Source: Paenibacillus endophyticus (GTDB lineage: Bacteria; Bacillota; Bacilli; Paenibacillales; Paenibacillaceae). From it: a DNA stretch of 64,000 bases. This document shows, piece after piece, positions 1-9,384 of the stretch. The position numbers and the translations under genes were made by a program. The stretch covers positions 1 through 64,000 of the forward strand of contig NZ_JACHXW010000028.1 of the NCBI RefSeq assembly GCF_014192395.1. Reading direction: 5' to 3'. The notes beneath the pieces are model-generated. The model saw only the letters and a program-made list of their open reading frames with translations. It searched no databases and was not told the DNA's origin. Each line of letters begins with the position of its first letter. Positions within the stretch are counted from its first letter, which is position 1.

Positions 1-126
1 TTCGCTACCGTTACAGATGACCAACTCGCTGATGCCATTCGTTTGATTAACAACCGTCCTCGTAAATGTCTCGGTTGGAGGTCGGCTCACGAAGCCTTCA
101 TGGAAGAGGTGTCGCACTTAGCTTGA
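1..126 (+). mobile_element. IS30-family transposase, C-terminal fragment
   Basis: The open frame runs in from the left edge and stops at 124-126 (TGA). The 41 visible residues end in an RLINNRPRKCLGWRSAHEAF segment, the usual end of IS30-type DDE transposases (NxRPRKxLGWxTPxEVF). The DDE catalytic core would lie outside the window. I could not identify the terminal inverted repeat in the bases after the stop. The last codons overlap the 3' end of the convergent VanZ-like gene by 9 bp, so the insertion may have changed that gene's end. Confidence 0.8.
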
Positions 127-681
127 CAATTCGTCTAACTTAAATAATTTCACTTTTCTTCGGACGCGTGTTTGACACTTTTTGCATTCCTTTCTTACGA
201 TGCAGAACCCTATCACTGATCCCATTGAATTTAGAATAAAGTCAGTAACACTTGCAATTCTACCTATTGGCAATAAAAATTGCATAACCTCAATGAATAA
301 TGAAAGCATCATGCCAAAAAATATTGGATTTACGTTTCTCGCATTTGTATGAAATGTCACAAAAGAAATCAGAACTAAATACATGACCACATTGATTAAA
401 TACTCCAGATCCCCTGCTAGCAGAGGAATTAGTTGTATTTTAATGCTAAATTGAAAAGATAAATAACTGTTCGAAGGTAAGAGTGATACAGACAGTATGC
501 CTAACATAACTAATGAAATAACCAGTTTACTCATTGTCGTTCTTATGGCATTTAATTGATCTCCACTCTTTTGTCTTCTGTAATAAATAATAGCAAACAC
601 AATAAAAATAGTGATCAATGTAGTCAAAACAAAAGGGAGATACTTGCCGAAAATTCCCCAGTATATTCTAAAATTACCCAT
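118..681 (-). CDS. VanZ-like family membrane protein
   Basis: This 187-residue protein has about five hydrophobic segments (near residues 12-33, 50-68, 80-110, 117-138 and 148-163). The stretch from residue about 125 (SLFIEVMQFLLPIGRIASVTD followed by an N-x-x-G-x-x-x-G segment) matches the VanZ core, with the conserved Glu, Gln, Arg, Asp and Asn in order. VanZ-like proteins are small integral membrane proteins; the founding member gives low-level teicoplanin resistance, but most homologues have no known role. The stop codon (118-120) lies inside the end of the transposase frame, so the last few residues may not be native. The gene is AT-rich and stands alone, with a terminator and the SLH gene beyond its start. 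Confidence 0.75.
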   Translation of the reverse strand: MGNFRIYWGIFGKYLPFVLTTLITIFIVFAIIYYRRQKSGDQLNAIRTTMSKLVISLVMLGILSVSLLPSNSYLSFQFSIKIQLIPLLAGDLEYLINVVMYLVLISFVTFHTNARNVNPIFFGMMLSLFIEVMQFLLPIGRIASVTDFILNSMGSVIGFCIVRKECKKCQTRVRRKVKLFKLDELSS

Positions 682-738
682 TGAAAGTATATCCCCCAGT
701 CATATCGCCTTAACATTAAGTATTCGTCGATGTAATTA

Positions 739-795
739 AACTATCCTGCCAGTTAGCTTAATGAAGCATCGTCAGTCTAACACTTTATTTTTCAG
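739..795 (+). repeat. Dispersed ATCCTGCC...TTAATGAA repeat, copy A
   Basis: It reads CTATCCTGCCAGTTAGCTTA then ATGAAGCATCGTCAGTC. It shares most positions with copy B at 10,002-10,063, including the following CTTTATTTTT and AGTCTA, so these two form one subtype. It lacks the TGGAGCAG hairpin seen in copies C and D. Confidence 0.7.
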
Positions 796-962
796 TCTAG
801 AACTCTATTTTCTTCTAACAATAAGTACGTTCTATACTTGAACGAACTAGGCTTCGCCTGTGGATTTCACATACGGCTGTGACAATCGTGTTTTTACACA
901 GCTCTCTTCTTGATGGCGAGATGAGATCTATTAGACGCTAACGACTACATGTACGAGTACAT

Positions 963-1011
963 AGCCAAAAAAGAACGCAGCTCGTTATAGGGCTGCGTTC
1001 TTTTTTTGGCT
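963..1011 (-). terminator. Rho-independent terminator of the SLH gene
   Basis: Inverted repeat: AGCCAAAAAAGAACGCAGC pairs with GCTGCGTTCTTTTTTTGGCT around an 11-base spacer, giving a GC-rich core flanked by A and T runs. It lies 35 bases past the stop of the SLH gene and could act in both directions. Confidence 0.85.
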
Positions 1012-1045
1012 TCTGGAACATACGAATATGATGCTGATTTACTGT

Positions 1046-4000
1046 TTATTCCGTTGGTACCAGCTTGAGAAGTCGAACGATTAAAACAACCGATTCTTCT
1101 CTAGAAGCGTTAGCATTAGGAATAAATTCATGCTCCGTCTTGCCATTGATAATTCCGGCATTGCCTAAAGCGTTAATATGAGCTTTTGCCCAGCTGCCAT
1201 TAATATCTTCAAATTTAGTGTTTGTATTTAACAGGGCTAAATCAAGTACTCTGGCCAATAGTGCTGCGATTTCAGCCCGTGTAATTTCACGGTTGGGCTC
1301 GAAACTTCCATCTGCATATCCTGTCATGATCCCTTTCTCTAAAAGGGCTCTAATGGCGTTTTCAGCAAAGTGGCCAGTAGCATCTGTAACAACTTGAGTT
1401 CCCGTAGCTGTGAGTCCAAGTGCATTAACGAGCATTTTAGCAAATTCCCCTCGAGTTACTTTCCCCTCACCTCGAAATGTACCGTCTGCATACCCCTTTA
1501 CAATTCCAGCTCGCGCGGCAAAGTCAATGTCAGCATAACTCCAAGATGTTATTTTCACATCCATAAAGGTTGTTGAACTTGCTGATTCAGCCTTAAGCTT
1601 AATTTCAGCTATTGCCGCTTTATCTACTTTGTCATTGTAAACGGGCTTGTTTACAACAGGCGTCGGTGTCGGCACTGTCGGTATAGTTGGTCCTACTGGT
1701 GTCGGTGTTAATACTACCGGTGCTGATGATTCCACTGTTACGGTATAAGTGGTCTTTGTTGTTTCATCCTGCGCAGTAACAATGACCTTGTTGCCTGTCG
1801 CTAATGTAGTCGCTTGGTCTATACCATTCGCCTCATAGACTTTAAATGTCGCATCGGCTGCTGGGGTAATCGCTGCTTTAAACACAGCTAAAGTTGTTCC
1901 GTAAGGAATGTTCGTTATCGTTTCATTCGCCGCTCCGCCTGTACTTACTGTTCCAATGGACGAGGTTAATGTTGCTATTGTGCTCTTTAGATGAATGTCT
2001 GTCAAATCAACCGTTAAAACTTGTACAGCAGATGCCACATTAGCTAATGTAGCTGCTGTACGGACGGAAATCGTATCTCCTGCTTCTACACTAATGTTAT
2101 CCACCGATGTCGTACCTGTTGCAATGGCTACGTAACTTCCGTTGTTTACGTTGTACTCCATAGCATCCGAGACACCGTTCAAAATCGTTGTATCAAAGCT
2201 TGTTCCTGGTAGCAAATATCCCTCTGGAGGACCTTCTTGCACCGTTACGGTGTATGTGGTCTTCGTAACTCCATCTTGCGCTGTAACTATGACCTTGTTG
2301 CCTGTTGTTAATGTAGTCGCTTGGTCTATTCCATTTGCATCATAAACTTCAAATGTGGCATGAGCTGCTGGTGTGATCGCTGCTTTAAACTCAACTAACG
2401 CCGTTCCGTAAGGAATGCTAGTTATCGTTTCATTCGGCGCTCCTTCTGTGCTTACTGTGCCAAACGTCGAGGTTAACGTTGACTCTGTGCTTTTTGGCTT
2501 GATGTCCTCTAAACCAACCGTTAATACTTGTTCAACAGATGCCATATTATTCAATGTAGCTGCTGTACGGACAGTGATTGTATCTTCATCTTGTACAGTA
2601 ATGTTATCTACTGCAGTAGCACCCGCTGCAATGGCAACGTAATTTCCGTTATTTACTTTGTACTCCATTACATCCGTTACACCATTCAAACTTGTGGAAT
2701 CAGCGTTTGTTCCTTGTGACAAATATGCTGTTGGAGGGCCTTCTTGCACCGTTATGGTGTACGTAGTCTTACTTGACGGATCTTGCGCTGTAACAATCAC
2801 CTTGTTACCCGTTGCTAATGAGGTCGCCTCACTTATTCCGTTCGCCTCATAGACTTCGAATGTCGCATCCGCTGCCGGTGTAATGGCATCCTTAAACGCA
2901 GCTAACGTCGTTCCATACGGAATGTCCTTGATCGCTTCATTTGCCGTTCCGCCTGTGCTTACTGCACCAATCGTTGAAGTTAACGTTGACACAGTGCTTT
3001 TTGGATGAATGTCCGCTAGAGCAACCGTTAATATTTGCGCATCTGTTGCTGGATAACCAGATCCTGCTGCTGTACGGACGGAGATCGTATCTCCCACTTG
3101 TACGCTAATGTTGTCTACAGAAGCAGCACCCGTTGCAACTGCAACGTAACTGCTGTTATTTACTTTGTACTCCATGGCATCCGTAACACCATTTAAATGG
3201 GTGGTATCCACATTGGTTCCAGGCACTAAACTGCCTGTTGTTGGCGCTGCTGGTCTTCCTGTAACCGTGTAGCTTTCAACCATTGCTTCGTTGTATACCG
3301 TTCCCTTAACCGCAATGGCTTTAATGGTCATATCATCCGTCACTACGATTGGTGAATTGTATAGTGTATTATTCAACGTCGGCTCATCGCCGTTCGTCGT
3401 ATAATAGATAGCTGCGCCTGTAGTTCCGCTGCTAAGCTCTACCTCAGTTTGCCATGCAACAGACCCACCTTCAATATCCGCCGTAGGCGTTTCTGCTAAG
3501 AAAACTTGCAGCTCAGGATAATGGCCATCTTTAATGAACCACTCACTGTCGAAATCCCAAGTCGAGAATGTGGATTGTGTTTTCATATCAGCAGTCGACT
3601 TCGGTATTCCTTTTCCTGAATGATCGGAATCATTAGAAACTTCTTGATCATAGTAGTTATCAACGAATACGGTAGCATTCTCACCAGAATAAATGCCACC
3701 TACCAGCCCACCGCGGGGATAGCTGCCAATAACTGCTCCTGAAGCATAATTATTTGTAATAGAACTTTTATAAGTAATCCCTACTAAACCACCAACATTA
3801 CTGCTATTATTCGTGGTGACATCAGCTGTAGAGTAGCTATTAATGATCTCGGCCAAATCTTGGTAGCCAACCATACCTCCCGTATAAATTGTTCCTGTAA
3901 CTTTACCCGTCACATAGCTGTTGGATATCGATGAAGACGTCCTTTGAGCACCTGCTATAGCACCCGTAAAATACAGACTACTATTCACTACATCCACATT

Positions 4001-4438
4001 TTCGAAACCAATATTTTTAATAATAGAGCCTGATACTTGTTCTCCAATGAAACCGAGAAAGTTCATATTCCTATTTATTTTCAATCCCTTAACCACATAA
4101 CCATCACCATCGAGTGTGCCGCTAAATGAATAAATAGGCGTCCAATATTGCCCACCATTATACCCAGCACCCGTTGCAGAGAGATAATCCGTTAAGTCAA
4201 TATTCCCTCCAAGCTTGAAATGGCTACCAGAATAATTACGAATTCTATTTAACTGATCAGGTGTCGTAATAATGTAAGGATCGCCTATCACTCCGCTTCC
4301 TCCACTGAAATCTGACGCCGCAAACACTTGCGAAGGATTCGTCATTGGTCCAAATAAAGAAATAATGATTACGAAACACAGCATTCCAATTAAGCTAGTT
4401 TTTCTACTTTTCCTACCTGTTACTGATCTCTGTAACAT
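1046..4438 (-). CDS. Secreted SLH-anchored protein with GLUG motifs and three 170-residue repeats
   Basis: This is an 1130-residue surface protein. Residues 1-41 form a signal peptide (basic start, hydrophobic core, likely cut after VFA). Residues about 100-270 contain GLUG-type repeats (GGMVGY, GGLVGI, GGLVGG), typical of beta-helical surface or adhesin proteins. Residues about 320-390 resemble the chitobiase/hexosaminidase C-terminal fold (AAIYYTTNGDEPT). Three tandem repeats of about 170 residues follow (near 400-568, 569-737 and 738-906), each ending in a K(T)TYT(I/V)TV strand. A Pro/Thr linker leads to three SLH domains (about 959-1130; AGIVKGYADGTF, KGIMTGYADGSF, AGIINGKTEHEF) that bind secondary cell-wall polymer. 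No catalytic domain is seen, so a structural or adhesive role is likely. It sits downstream of the large LuxR-type regulator on the same strand, with a terminator between them. Confidence 0.85.
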   Translation of the reverse strand: MLQRSVTGRKSRKTSLIGMLCFVIIISLFGPMTNPSQVFAASDFSGGSGVIGDPYIITTPDQLNRIRNYSGSHFKLGGNIDLTDYLSATGAGYNGGQYWTPIYSFSGTLDGDGYVVKGLKINRNMNFLGFIGEQVSGSIIKNIGFENVDVVNSSLYFTGAIAGAQRTSSSISNSYVTGKVTGTIYTGGMVGYQDLAEIINSYSTADVTTNNSSNVGGLVGITYKSSITNNYASGAVIGSYPRGGLVGGIYSGENATVFVDNYYDQEVSNDSDHSGKGIPKSTADMKTQSTFSTWDFDSEWFIKDGHYPELQVFLAETPTADIEGGSVAWQTEVELSSGTTGAAIYYTTNGDEPTLNNTLYNSPIVVTDDMTIKAIAVKGTVYNEAMVESYTVTGRPAAPTTGSLVPGTNVDTTHLNGVTDAMEYKVNNSSYVAVATGAASVDNISVQVGDTISVRTAAGSGYPATDAQILTVALADIHPKSTVSTLTSTIGAVSTGGTANEAIKDIPYGTTLAAFKDAITPAADATFEVYEANGISEATSLATGNKVIVTAQDPSSKTTYTITVQEGPPTAYLSQGTNADSTSLNGVTDVMEYKVNNGNYVAIAAGATAVDNITVQDEDTITVRTAATLNNMASVEQVLTVGLEDIKPKSTESTLTSTFGTVSTEGAPNETITSIPYGTALVEFKAAITPAAHATFEVYDANGIDQATTLTTGNKVIVTAQDGVTKTTYTVTVQEGPPEGYLLPGTSFDTTILNGVSDAMEYNVNNGSYVAIATGTTSVDNISVEAGDTISVRTAATLANVASAVQVLTVDLTDIHLKSTIATLTSSIGTVSTGGAANETITNIPYGTTLAVFKAAITPAADATFKVYEANGIDQATTLATGNKVIVTAQDETTKTTYTVTVESSAPVVLTPTPVGPTIPTVPTPTPVVNKPVYNDKVDKAAIAEIKLKAESASSTTFMDVKITSWSYADIDFAARAGIVKGYADGTFRGEGKVTRGEFAKMLVNALGLTATGTQVVTDATGHFAENAIRALLEKGIMTGYADGSFEPNREITRAEIAALLARVLDLALLNTNTKFEDINGSWAKAHINALGNAGIINGKTEHEFIPNANASREESVVLIVRLLKLVPTE
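1717..3240 (-). repeat. Three tandem 510-bp repeats inside the SLH gene
   Basis: Three consecutive in-frame units with a period of about 508-510 bases carry nearly the same landmarks, such as the GCACCGTTA...GGTGTA strand near 2,240 and 2,745 and the FEVYDANGIDQAT / VYEANGIDQAT segments. At protein level the units are roughly 75-85% alike by eye. Such direct repeats can recombine and vary copy number. Confidence 0.8.
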
Positions 4439-4556
4439 AGCATTCGTTCACTCCCGCTTCATGATTTAGATATAGGCATAGCCCAAAGAACTAATCATAG
4501 CCATCAAGTCAAAATAGGTATACTCACTAAAGTTAGCATTGCGCAAATAATGTCGA

Positions 4557-4601
4557 AAAAGCCAGTATTCGCGCCCCTATCAACGTCGATTACTGGCTTT
4601 T
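4557..4601 (-). terminator. Rho-independent terminator of the LuxR-type regulator
   Basis: AAAAGCCAGTA (4557-4567) pairs with TACTGGCTTTT (4591-4601) across a 23-base loop. On the minus strand the stem runs into a T stretch. It lies just after the stop of the 1459-residue regulator. Confidence 0.75.
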
Positions 4602-4622
4602 GAGTCTATTCATTCCATATGT

Positions 4623-7600
4623 TTAATCTACTAGTAGAAGTTCTCTTGCTCGCGCAATTGCTTGAGCACGACGTTTCACTCCTAGTTTCCCGTATAAACG
4701 AAAAAAATAACTTTTAACCGTTCCTTCTGTTAAGCCAAAGCGATGGGCGATCTCCTTATTGGACAATCCATCGATCAGCGCGTACAGGATCTCTGTTTCA
4801 CGTTTCGTCAAATGCTCAGGCAGCTGTAATTGATCCTCGGTCGGAATAACTGCAAGATGAAGCTCTACATCGCTTGCTGCACTTACCTGCACCTTGGATT
4901 CCTCTAACGATTTTAAATATAACATCCGAGTGATCATCAGATCCAGCATATCCCGTACATCCTTGGTAAACACTCCGGCGATGAGATTGTTTTCTAGATA
5001 AAGGAGGGATTGCAACGGTTTACCTGGAACAAGAATGGGCATACATAAAACTGATATCGGCTCGAATCGACGAATATAAGGATCTGCTGCAAAAGAGCTG
5101 AGCGAAGCATCTGCAAGCACAACCGATTCGCCCGTTTTAATCACATAACGAACAATCGTTTCTGCATAGACCATTGTGTCTACAGAAGCTCCCCCTTCAC
5201 CTAACTGATCCGTAATAGAAAAGTTCTCTTCATCGCTGTTCAGTACATATCCTTTTTCTGCGCCAGAATACCTTAGCACCGTTTCAAGAAAACGATTTAA
5301 TAACATTTGGCTGACATCCTTACTAGACCATCCGGAAACTTGCTGTAAGAGCGTCCTCTCGTCCGCGATTACGGGCATCAATTCTCTCTTCGTTTCCATC
5401 GATTCCAATTCTTCCACAATCGTCCTGTATGCTTCTTGCGATACAATGGATGTTGATCGAAGCTCAGGGTATGTCTCCCTCAGTTTTCTGACCTTGGCAA
5501 CAGCCCCCCACTTTAAAAAAGCAGCGCAGGCATCCGCCATGAGCGTATCCGCTCCGATCGTACTGCCAGTTTCTCTATAACAAATCGAAGCACTCTCTAA
5601 CGCGACAGCTTCCATTAACGAATGATTCTCCAGCCGCGCAGTACGAATTGCAGCCTCATATCCTTTTGTCGCAGCTGCTAGATTTCCATCTATTCGCATA
5701 AACTCAGCTCTGATGAGTAGATAAGCCGAAGACCTCTGTCCGAAATAACCGGTCCATTTCTTCATCTCATCCAATTGTTTGCTAAGCGCTCGACGAATAT
5801 CTTCACGCTCCTCTTGCAGCGAATCTCCAAACATGGCCGCAAGTGTTAAGGCGTGATAAATATGCTGCTTGCGAACTTGCATCCTTGTCTGCCTAAACGT
5901 ATTGAAACGGCCTTTCTCTACCCAGTCAAGCGCGTCACGATACCTGCTTTCCAAATAAGCGATTTCGATTTGGCAGGTACACATGTAATAGACCTCGTGA
6001 TTCAGTGTCTCCTCTGAGTTCATTTTTTGTAAAGGCAAAACAATTTCAGCGATTTCCTCGGACTCATCTTGTAGTCTCGCCACATACCATCTTGCGATCC
6101 GGAATATATTGTGCGTCACTTCATCTACAAGCATTTGTGAGATTCTTTCAAAATCTGAAATACGAACAGACAACGCATGTAAATCACCAGTATGCGTAGT
6201 CGTACTTGTCAGCATAGCAATGCTCACATAAGTCAAATTGGCAGATTCCATCCCATAGCGTATCGCTTTCTCAAAATGCCGAACGCCTTCTTCCGGATTC
6301 TGTTGAAGCCTAGCAAGTCCCCTAATGTAGTTCAGTCGGCATTGCAAGTCATTGCTTTCAAATGAAGCAGAAAGAAGAATAGCCGTATCAATATAATAAA
6401 GCCCCGTACGGAACAGAGATATCTTATTTCTAAGAATAACCAAGCCATGTCCAGCGAGCAAATACGCAAAAGCTTCGTTATTCCCGTGCTTCAGGCCAAA
6501 GCGAATGAATTTTGAAAATAATACGGCAGCCAATTCTAAGCTCAATGTAAATACTGACGTCGATATCGCCATAACGAGATCAGACAACGCTTTATAATGA
6601 GGATCACGATTTATAGGCAAGTGAGCAAGCTCCTTACGCTTACTGTGCAAGGCGACTTGCGCCAGCATTACTTCCTTGGCTATCTCTGCTTTAGAAGGCT
6701 TCAGCGGCAGTCTCCAGCCGAATTCCTCTAGCGCCTGCCGACCGATATTTACGGCTATATCATCTCTTTTTAAATAACTATTCATGCCTATCCGTATCAT
6801 GTGAATACGAGAGCGTTCGATCACGTCCGTCGTTCGCAGCATTAACAGGTTGAGCAGTGCTTCCGCAGCATCCGTACGGCCGCACATATATTCACATTCA
6901 GGCATCTCCAGCATCAAGCGATAGGCAATGGATTGCGTACCTTTACTGTCATCCTGAACAAGGCGCATGCCACTATTTAGATAGTGCAGAGCAGCCGTAA
7001 ACGCTGTCGCAGCTTTCGACTTCAGGCCTGCCTGAAGATTGTATTCTGCCAGTTCGTTTCTCTCCGCTTCATCCGTCATTTCGTCGATTCCCAAATTCAG
7101 ATGATAAACCATATCGAAAATCATTTCATCCTTCTCGCTTGGTGAAATGGTGCGCAGCACACGTCCGATCTTCAGATGCAGGCCCGCTTTAGCCGATACA
7201 GGAATTAACTGATAAGCTGACTGCTGCACCCTGTCGTGTAAAAAAGTATAATAACCGTTATCCGTTCCATTAGCGTCATACTCTTGATACAATAAACCTT
7301 CTGCTTCGACGGATTGTAGTAACATTCTTGTATGGAACACGTCGAGGCCACTTACAAGAGCAATCATGGTAGGGAGAAAACGATGACCGATAGCCGCTGC
7401 AACAGCAAGCAGCTCAGTCGTTTCTGCCGACAGCTTCCGTATACGATCATCGATTAAATGAAGTATGCCGGTATCTTCGGGCATCTGTGTTACTATGGCT
7501 GCTTCCCAAGCCCACATCGAGGCTTCCTCATCGAAATAGATCTCTCGCTCCCTGTAATGGCTATCTAAAAGATGGTGTAAATACATGGGATTACCGCCCG

Positions 7601-9002
7601 TCTGATGGTAAAGCGACTCCGCAAGCAAGCGAACCCTAGACGTGTTTTCATTCAGGATCTGCGTTACAAACAGTCTAACATCAATATAGGACAGCGGTGA
7701 TAACGCGATATGCTGGAACAACATCGGAGTTTCGTTCGCTTTCAAAAAAAGGGAATGTTCCAACCAAACCTCTGCATCATGATGAAGCTCTCCACTGCCT
7801 ATCTCTTCTGCAACTGTTTCCTCTCGGAAAGAACCTATCAGGTATAAACCATGCAGCAGCTTATCTTGTACAACGGTACGAAGCACTTCCAAAGTAGCTG
7901 AATCCGCCCATTGGAGATCATCTAGAAATAGAACAAGCGGATGTGACTTGTCTACAAATGCTTTTATGAAAATAGGAAGCAAGCGGCGGAGTCGTATCGA
8001 TGCTTCAGCAGGTGGAAGTACTTCTACGGAAGGAATTTCGCCAAATAGCGCTTTTGCCTCCGGCAGGAATGCCGCAATAACGCCCGCTCCCTGTCCTAAT
8101 TCTTTCGATAATCTAGTCTTCACCATACCCAATCTTTTTGGTGATTCGCCCAGTGTCTGCTTAATCAACCTTCGAAGTGCCTGAAGAATTGGCGAAAACG
8201 GGATGTCGCGATTCATCAGTTCACATTTTCCGGCAACAAACTGACCGCCTTCGCTTGTAACGGGCACTTGAAATTGCCGGATGAGTGCCGTTTTACCGCT
8301 TCCCGCATGGCCGCTAACGATCACGAACGCAGATTCGCCGGAACGAACCTTTTCGTAAGCTTTACGAAGCTGCTCTTCTTCCTCCTCACGACCAAAGAGT
8401 GTACGAGGTAGCAGAAACCGGCTTGCCTCATCTGCCTGGGCAATGCCAAATGATACGATACAACCTTCGTTTATTAATGAAGAAATACATCTTTTCAAAT
8501 CCATTAGCAGCCCATAAGCACTTTGATAACGCTCCTCTGGCGACTTCGACAGTAGCTTCATAATGATAGCCCCAAGCGATTCGGGAAGCTCCGGACGCAG
8601 CTCTTTTAGCGGGGGTGGCACAATGGCTAGATGAGCGTGTATCCATTCCTCCGCACCCTCAGCTTGAAACGGTCCTCTCCCTGCAAGCAATTCATAATAG
8701 ATCATGCCCAGCACATATAAATCGCTGCGTTCGTCAGGTGAACGGTTAAGCCTTCCCGTTTGCTCCGGTGAGATATAGATGTAATCCGTTTCACGCTTTT
8801 CTTCAATCACGGCTAGATAGGTTTCCGAATCAAGCACAATATGAGCTGGATTTAAATTGCCTAGGACAGTCCCACGCTTATGTGCCGAATGAGCCTGTTC
8901 CGTAATGGATATAGCAATATGTAAAAAGGTGAGAATTTCTAACGGAGTCCCTTTTAGCCATTCTTTAAGCTTAATCCTCTCTGTATGCGGCAACTTTCCC
9001 AA
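4623..9002 (-). CDS. Pseudokinase-AAA ATPase-GAF-LuxR signalling regulator
   Basis: A 1459-residue cytoplasmic regulator. Residues about 15-170 match the C-lobe of a Ser/Thr kinase (HSAHKRGTVLGNLNPAHIVLD, then YISPEQTGR and RSDLYVLGMIYYELLAG). The N-lobe with its Gly loop and Lys is absent, the catalytic HRD Asp is replaced (GNLNP), and no DFG is visible, so it should be a pseudokinase. Residues about 195-560 are an AAA/NACHT-like ATPase with Walker A GHAGSGKT (near 233) and Walker B LVLFLDD. A long helical, TPR-like region follows, then a GAF-like domain (about 1205-1360) and a LuxR helix-turn-helix (about 1394-1459; LTKRETEILYALIDGLSNKE). Full-length relatives pair an active-looking kinase with the ATPase and GAF, often ending in a histidine kinase. 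The TTG at 9002 sits almost on the GGAGG; the TTG at 8993 has better spacing. The target and signal are unknown; the SLH gene downstream is one candidate. Confidence 0.8.
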   Translation of the reverse strand: MGKLPHTERIKLKEWLKGTPLEILTFLHIAISITEQAHSAHKRGTVLGNLNPAHIVLDSETYLAVIEEKRETDYIYISPEQTGRLNRSPDERSDLYVLGMIYYELLAGRGPFQAEGAEEWIHAHLAIVPPPLKELRPELPESLGAIIMKLLSKSPEERYQSAYGLLMDLKRCISSLINEGCIVSFGIAQADEASRFLLPRTLFGREEEEEQLRKAYEKVRSGESAFVIVSGHAGSGKTALIRQFQVPVTSEGGQFVAGKCELMNRDIPFSPILQALRRLIKQTLGESPKRLGMVKTRLSKELGQGAGVIAAFLPEAKALFGEIPSVEVLPPAEASIRLRRLLPIFIKAFVDKSHPLVLFLDDLQWADSATLEVLRTVVQDKLLHGLYLIGSFREETVAEEIGSGELHHDAEVWLEHSLFLKANETPMLFQHIALSPLSYIDVRLFVTQILNENTSRVRLLAESLYHQTGGNPMYLHHLLDSHYREREIYFDEEASMWAWEAAIVTQMPEDTGILHLIDDRIRKLSAETTELLAVAAAIGHRFLPTMIALVSGLDVFHTRMLLQSVEAEGLLYQEYDANGTDNGYYTFLHDRVQQSAYQLIPVSAKAGLHLKIGRVLRTISPSEKDEMIFDMVYHLNLGIDEMTDEAERNELAEYNLQAGLKSKAATAFTAALHYLNSGMRLVQDDSKGTQSIAYRLMLEMPECEYMCGRTDAAEALLNLLMLRTTDVIERSRIHMIRIGMNSYLKRDDIAVNIGRQALEEFGWRLPLKPSKAEIAKEVMLAQVALHSKRKELAHLPINRDPHYKALSDLVMAISTSVFTLSLELAAVLFSKFIRFGLKHGNNEAFAYLLAGHGLVILRNKISLFRTGLYYIDTAILLSASFESNDLQCRLNYIRGLARLQQNPEEGVRHFEKAIRYGMESANLTYVSIAMLTSTTTHTGDLHALSVRISDFERISQMLVDEVTHNIFRIARWYVARLQDESEEIAEIVLPLQKMNSEETLNHEVYYMCTCQIEIAYLESRYRDALDWVEKGRFNTFRQTRMQVRKQHIYHALTLAAMFGDSLQEEREDIRRALSKQLDEMKKWTGYFGQRSSAYLLIRAEFMRIDGNLAAATKGYEAAIRTARLENHSLMEAVALESASICYRETGSTIGADTLMADACAAFLKWGAVAKVRKLRETYPELRSTSIVSQEAYRTIVEELESMETKRELMPVIADERTLLQQVSGWSSKDVSQMLLNRFLETVLRYSGAEKGYVLNSDEENFSITDQLGEGGASVDTMVYAETIVRYVIKTGESVVLADASLSSFAADPYIRRFEPISVLCMPILVPGKPLQSLLYLENNLIAGVFTKDVRDMLDLMITRMLYLKSLEESKVQVSAASDVELHLAVIPTEDQLQLPEHLTKRETEILYALIDGLSNKEIAHRFGLTEGTVKSYFFRLYGKLGVKRRAQAIARARELLLVD

Positions 9003-9384
9003 TCCTCCATTGAACTTTCAAACTACTATAAAATGAATTTTTTACACACTAGTGTTGCATAAATGATCTAGGAATTTTTAATGTTTTTTTGTTATTACTG
9101 TGTCTAGGAATAGAAAAGATTTTACAATGGAGGGCAGGTAGTTCCTGTCCATCATCCACTAAAAATGACCAATCGCATAGGTAGGATAACCTATTTTATT
9201 CATTTGGCAAAGGATTTCGCCCATTATTACGAAATCGAAAAAAAAACCATCGCTGAAAGTGGTCGAGACAATTTCAAAAAGCTTATGACAATCGCTTACT
9301 GCAAGCTTCACCTGTCTACTATTTGGAGAGCATATCAAGGGCTGCCACCAGGCAGCCCTTTTGTTATTCAACTATCGTTTCACG
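9003..9384. other. AT-rich gene-free stretch upstream of the LuxR-type regulator
   Basis: I see no convincing gene. A 75-codon plus-strand frame (9165-9392) runs through the hairpin at 9337-9360, which argues against it being real. The bases from 9003 to about 9130 are AT-rich and should contain the promoter of the regulator. No kinase N-lobe is encoded here in any frame that I can see, so the missing N-lobe is not explained by a simple upstream frameshift. Confidence 0.5.
9337..9364 (+). terminator. Strong hairpin with T-tail
   Basis: AAGGGCTGCC, loop ACCA, then GGCAGCCCTT followed by TTG. A perfect 10-bp stem with a short T run on the plus strand. It lies just beyond the 3' end of the minus-strand unknown gene (9385-9939) and may act in both directions. 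Confidence 0.7.

Larger units (their letters stand above)
682..1045. other. Gene-free stretch with repeat copy and terminator
   Basis: No convincing reading frame is present. It holds one copy of the dispersed ATCCTGCC repeat (739-795) and the terminator of the SLH gene (963-1011). The bases just after 681 are AT-rich and are the likely promoter area of the VanZ-like gene, but I cannot assign -35/-10 boxes with confidence. Confidence 0.6.
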
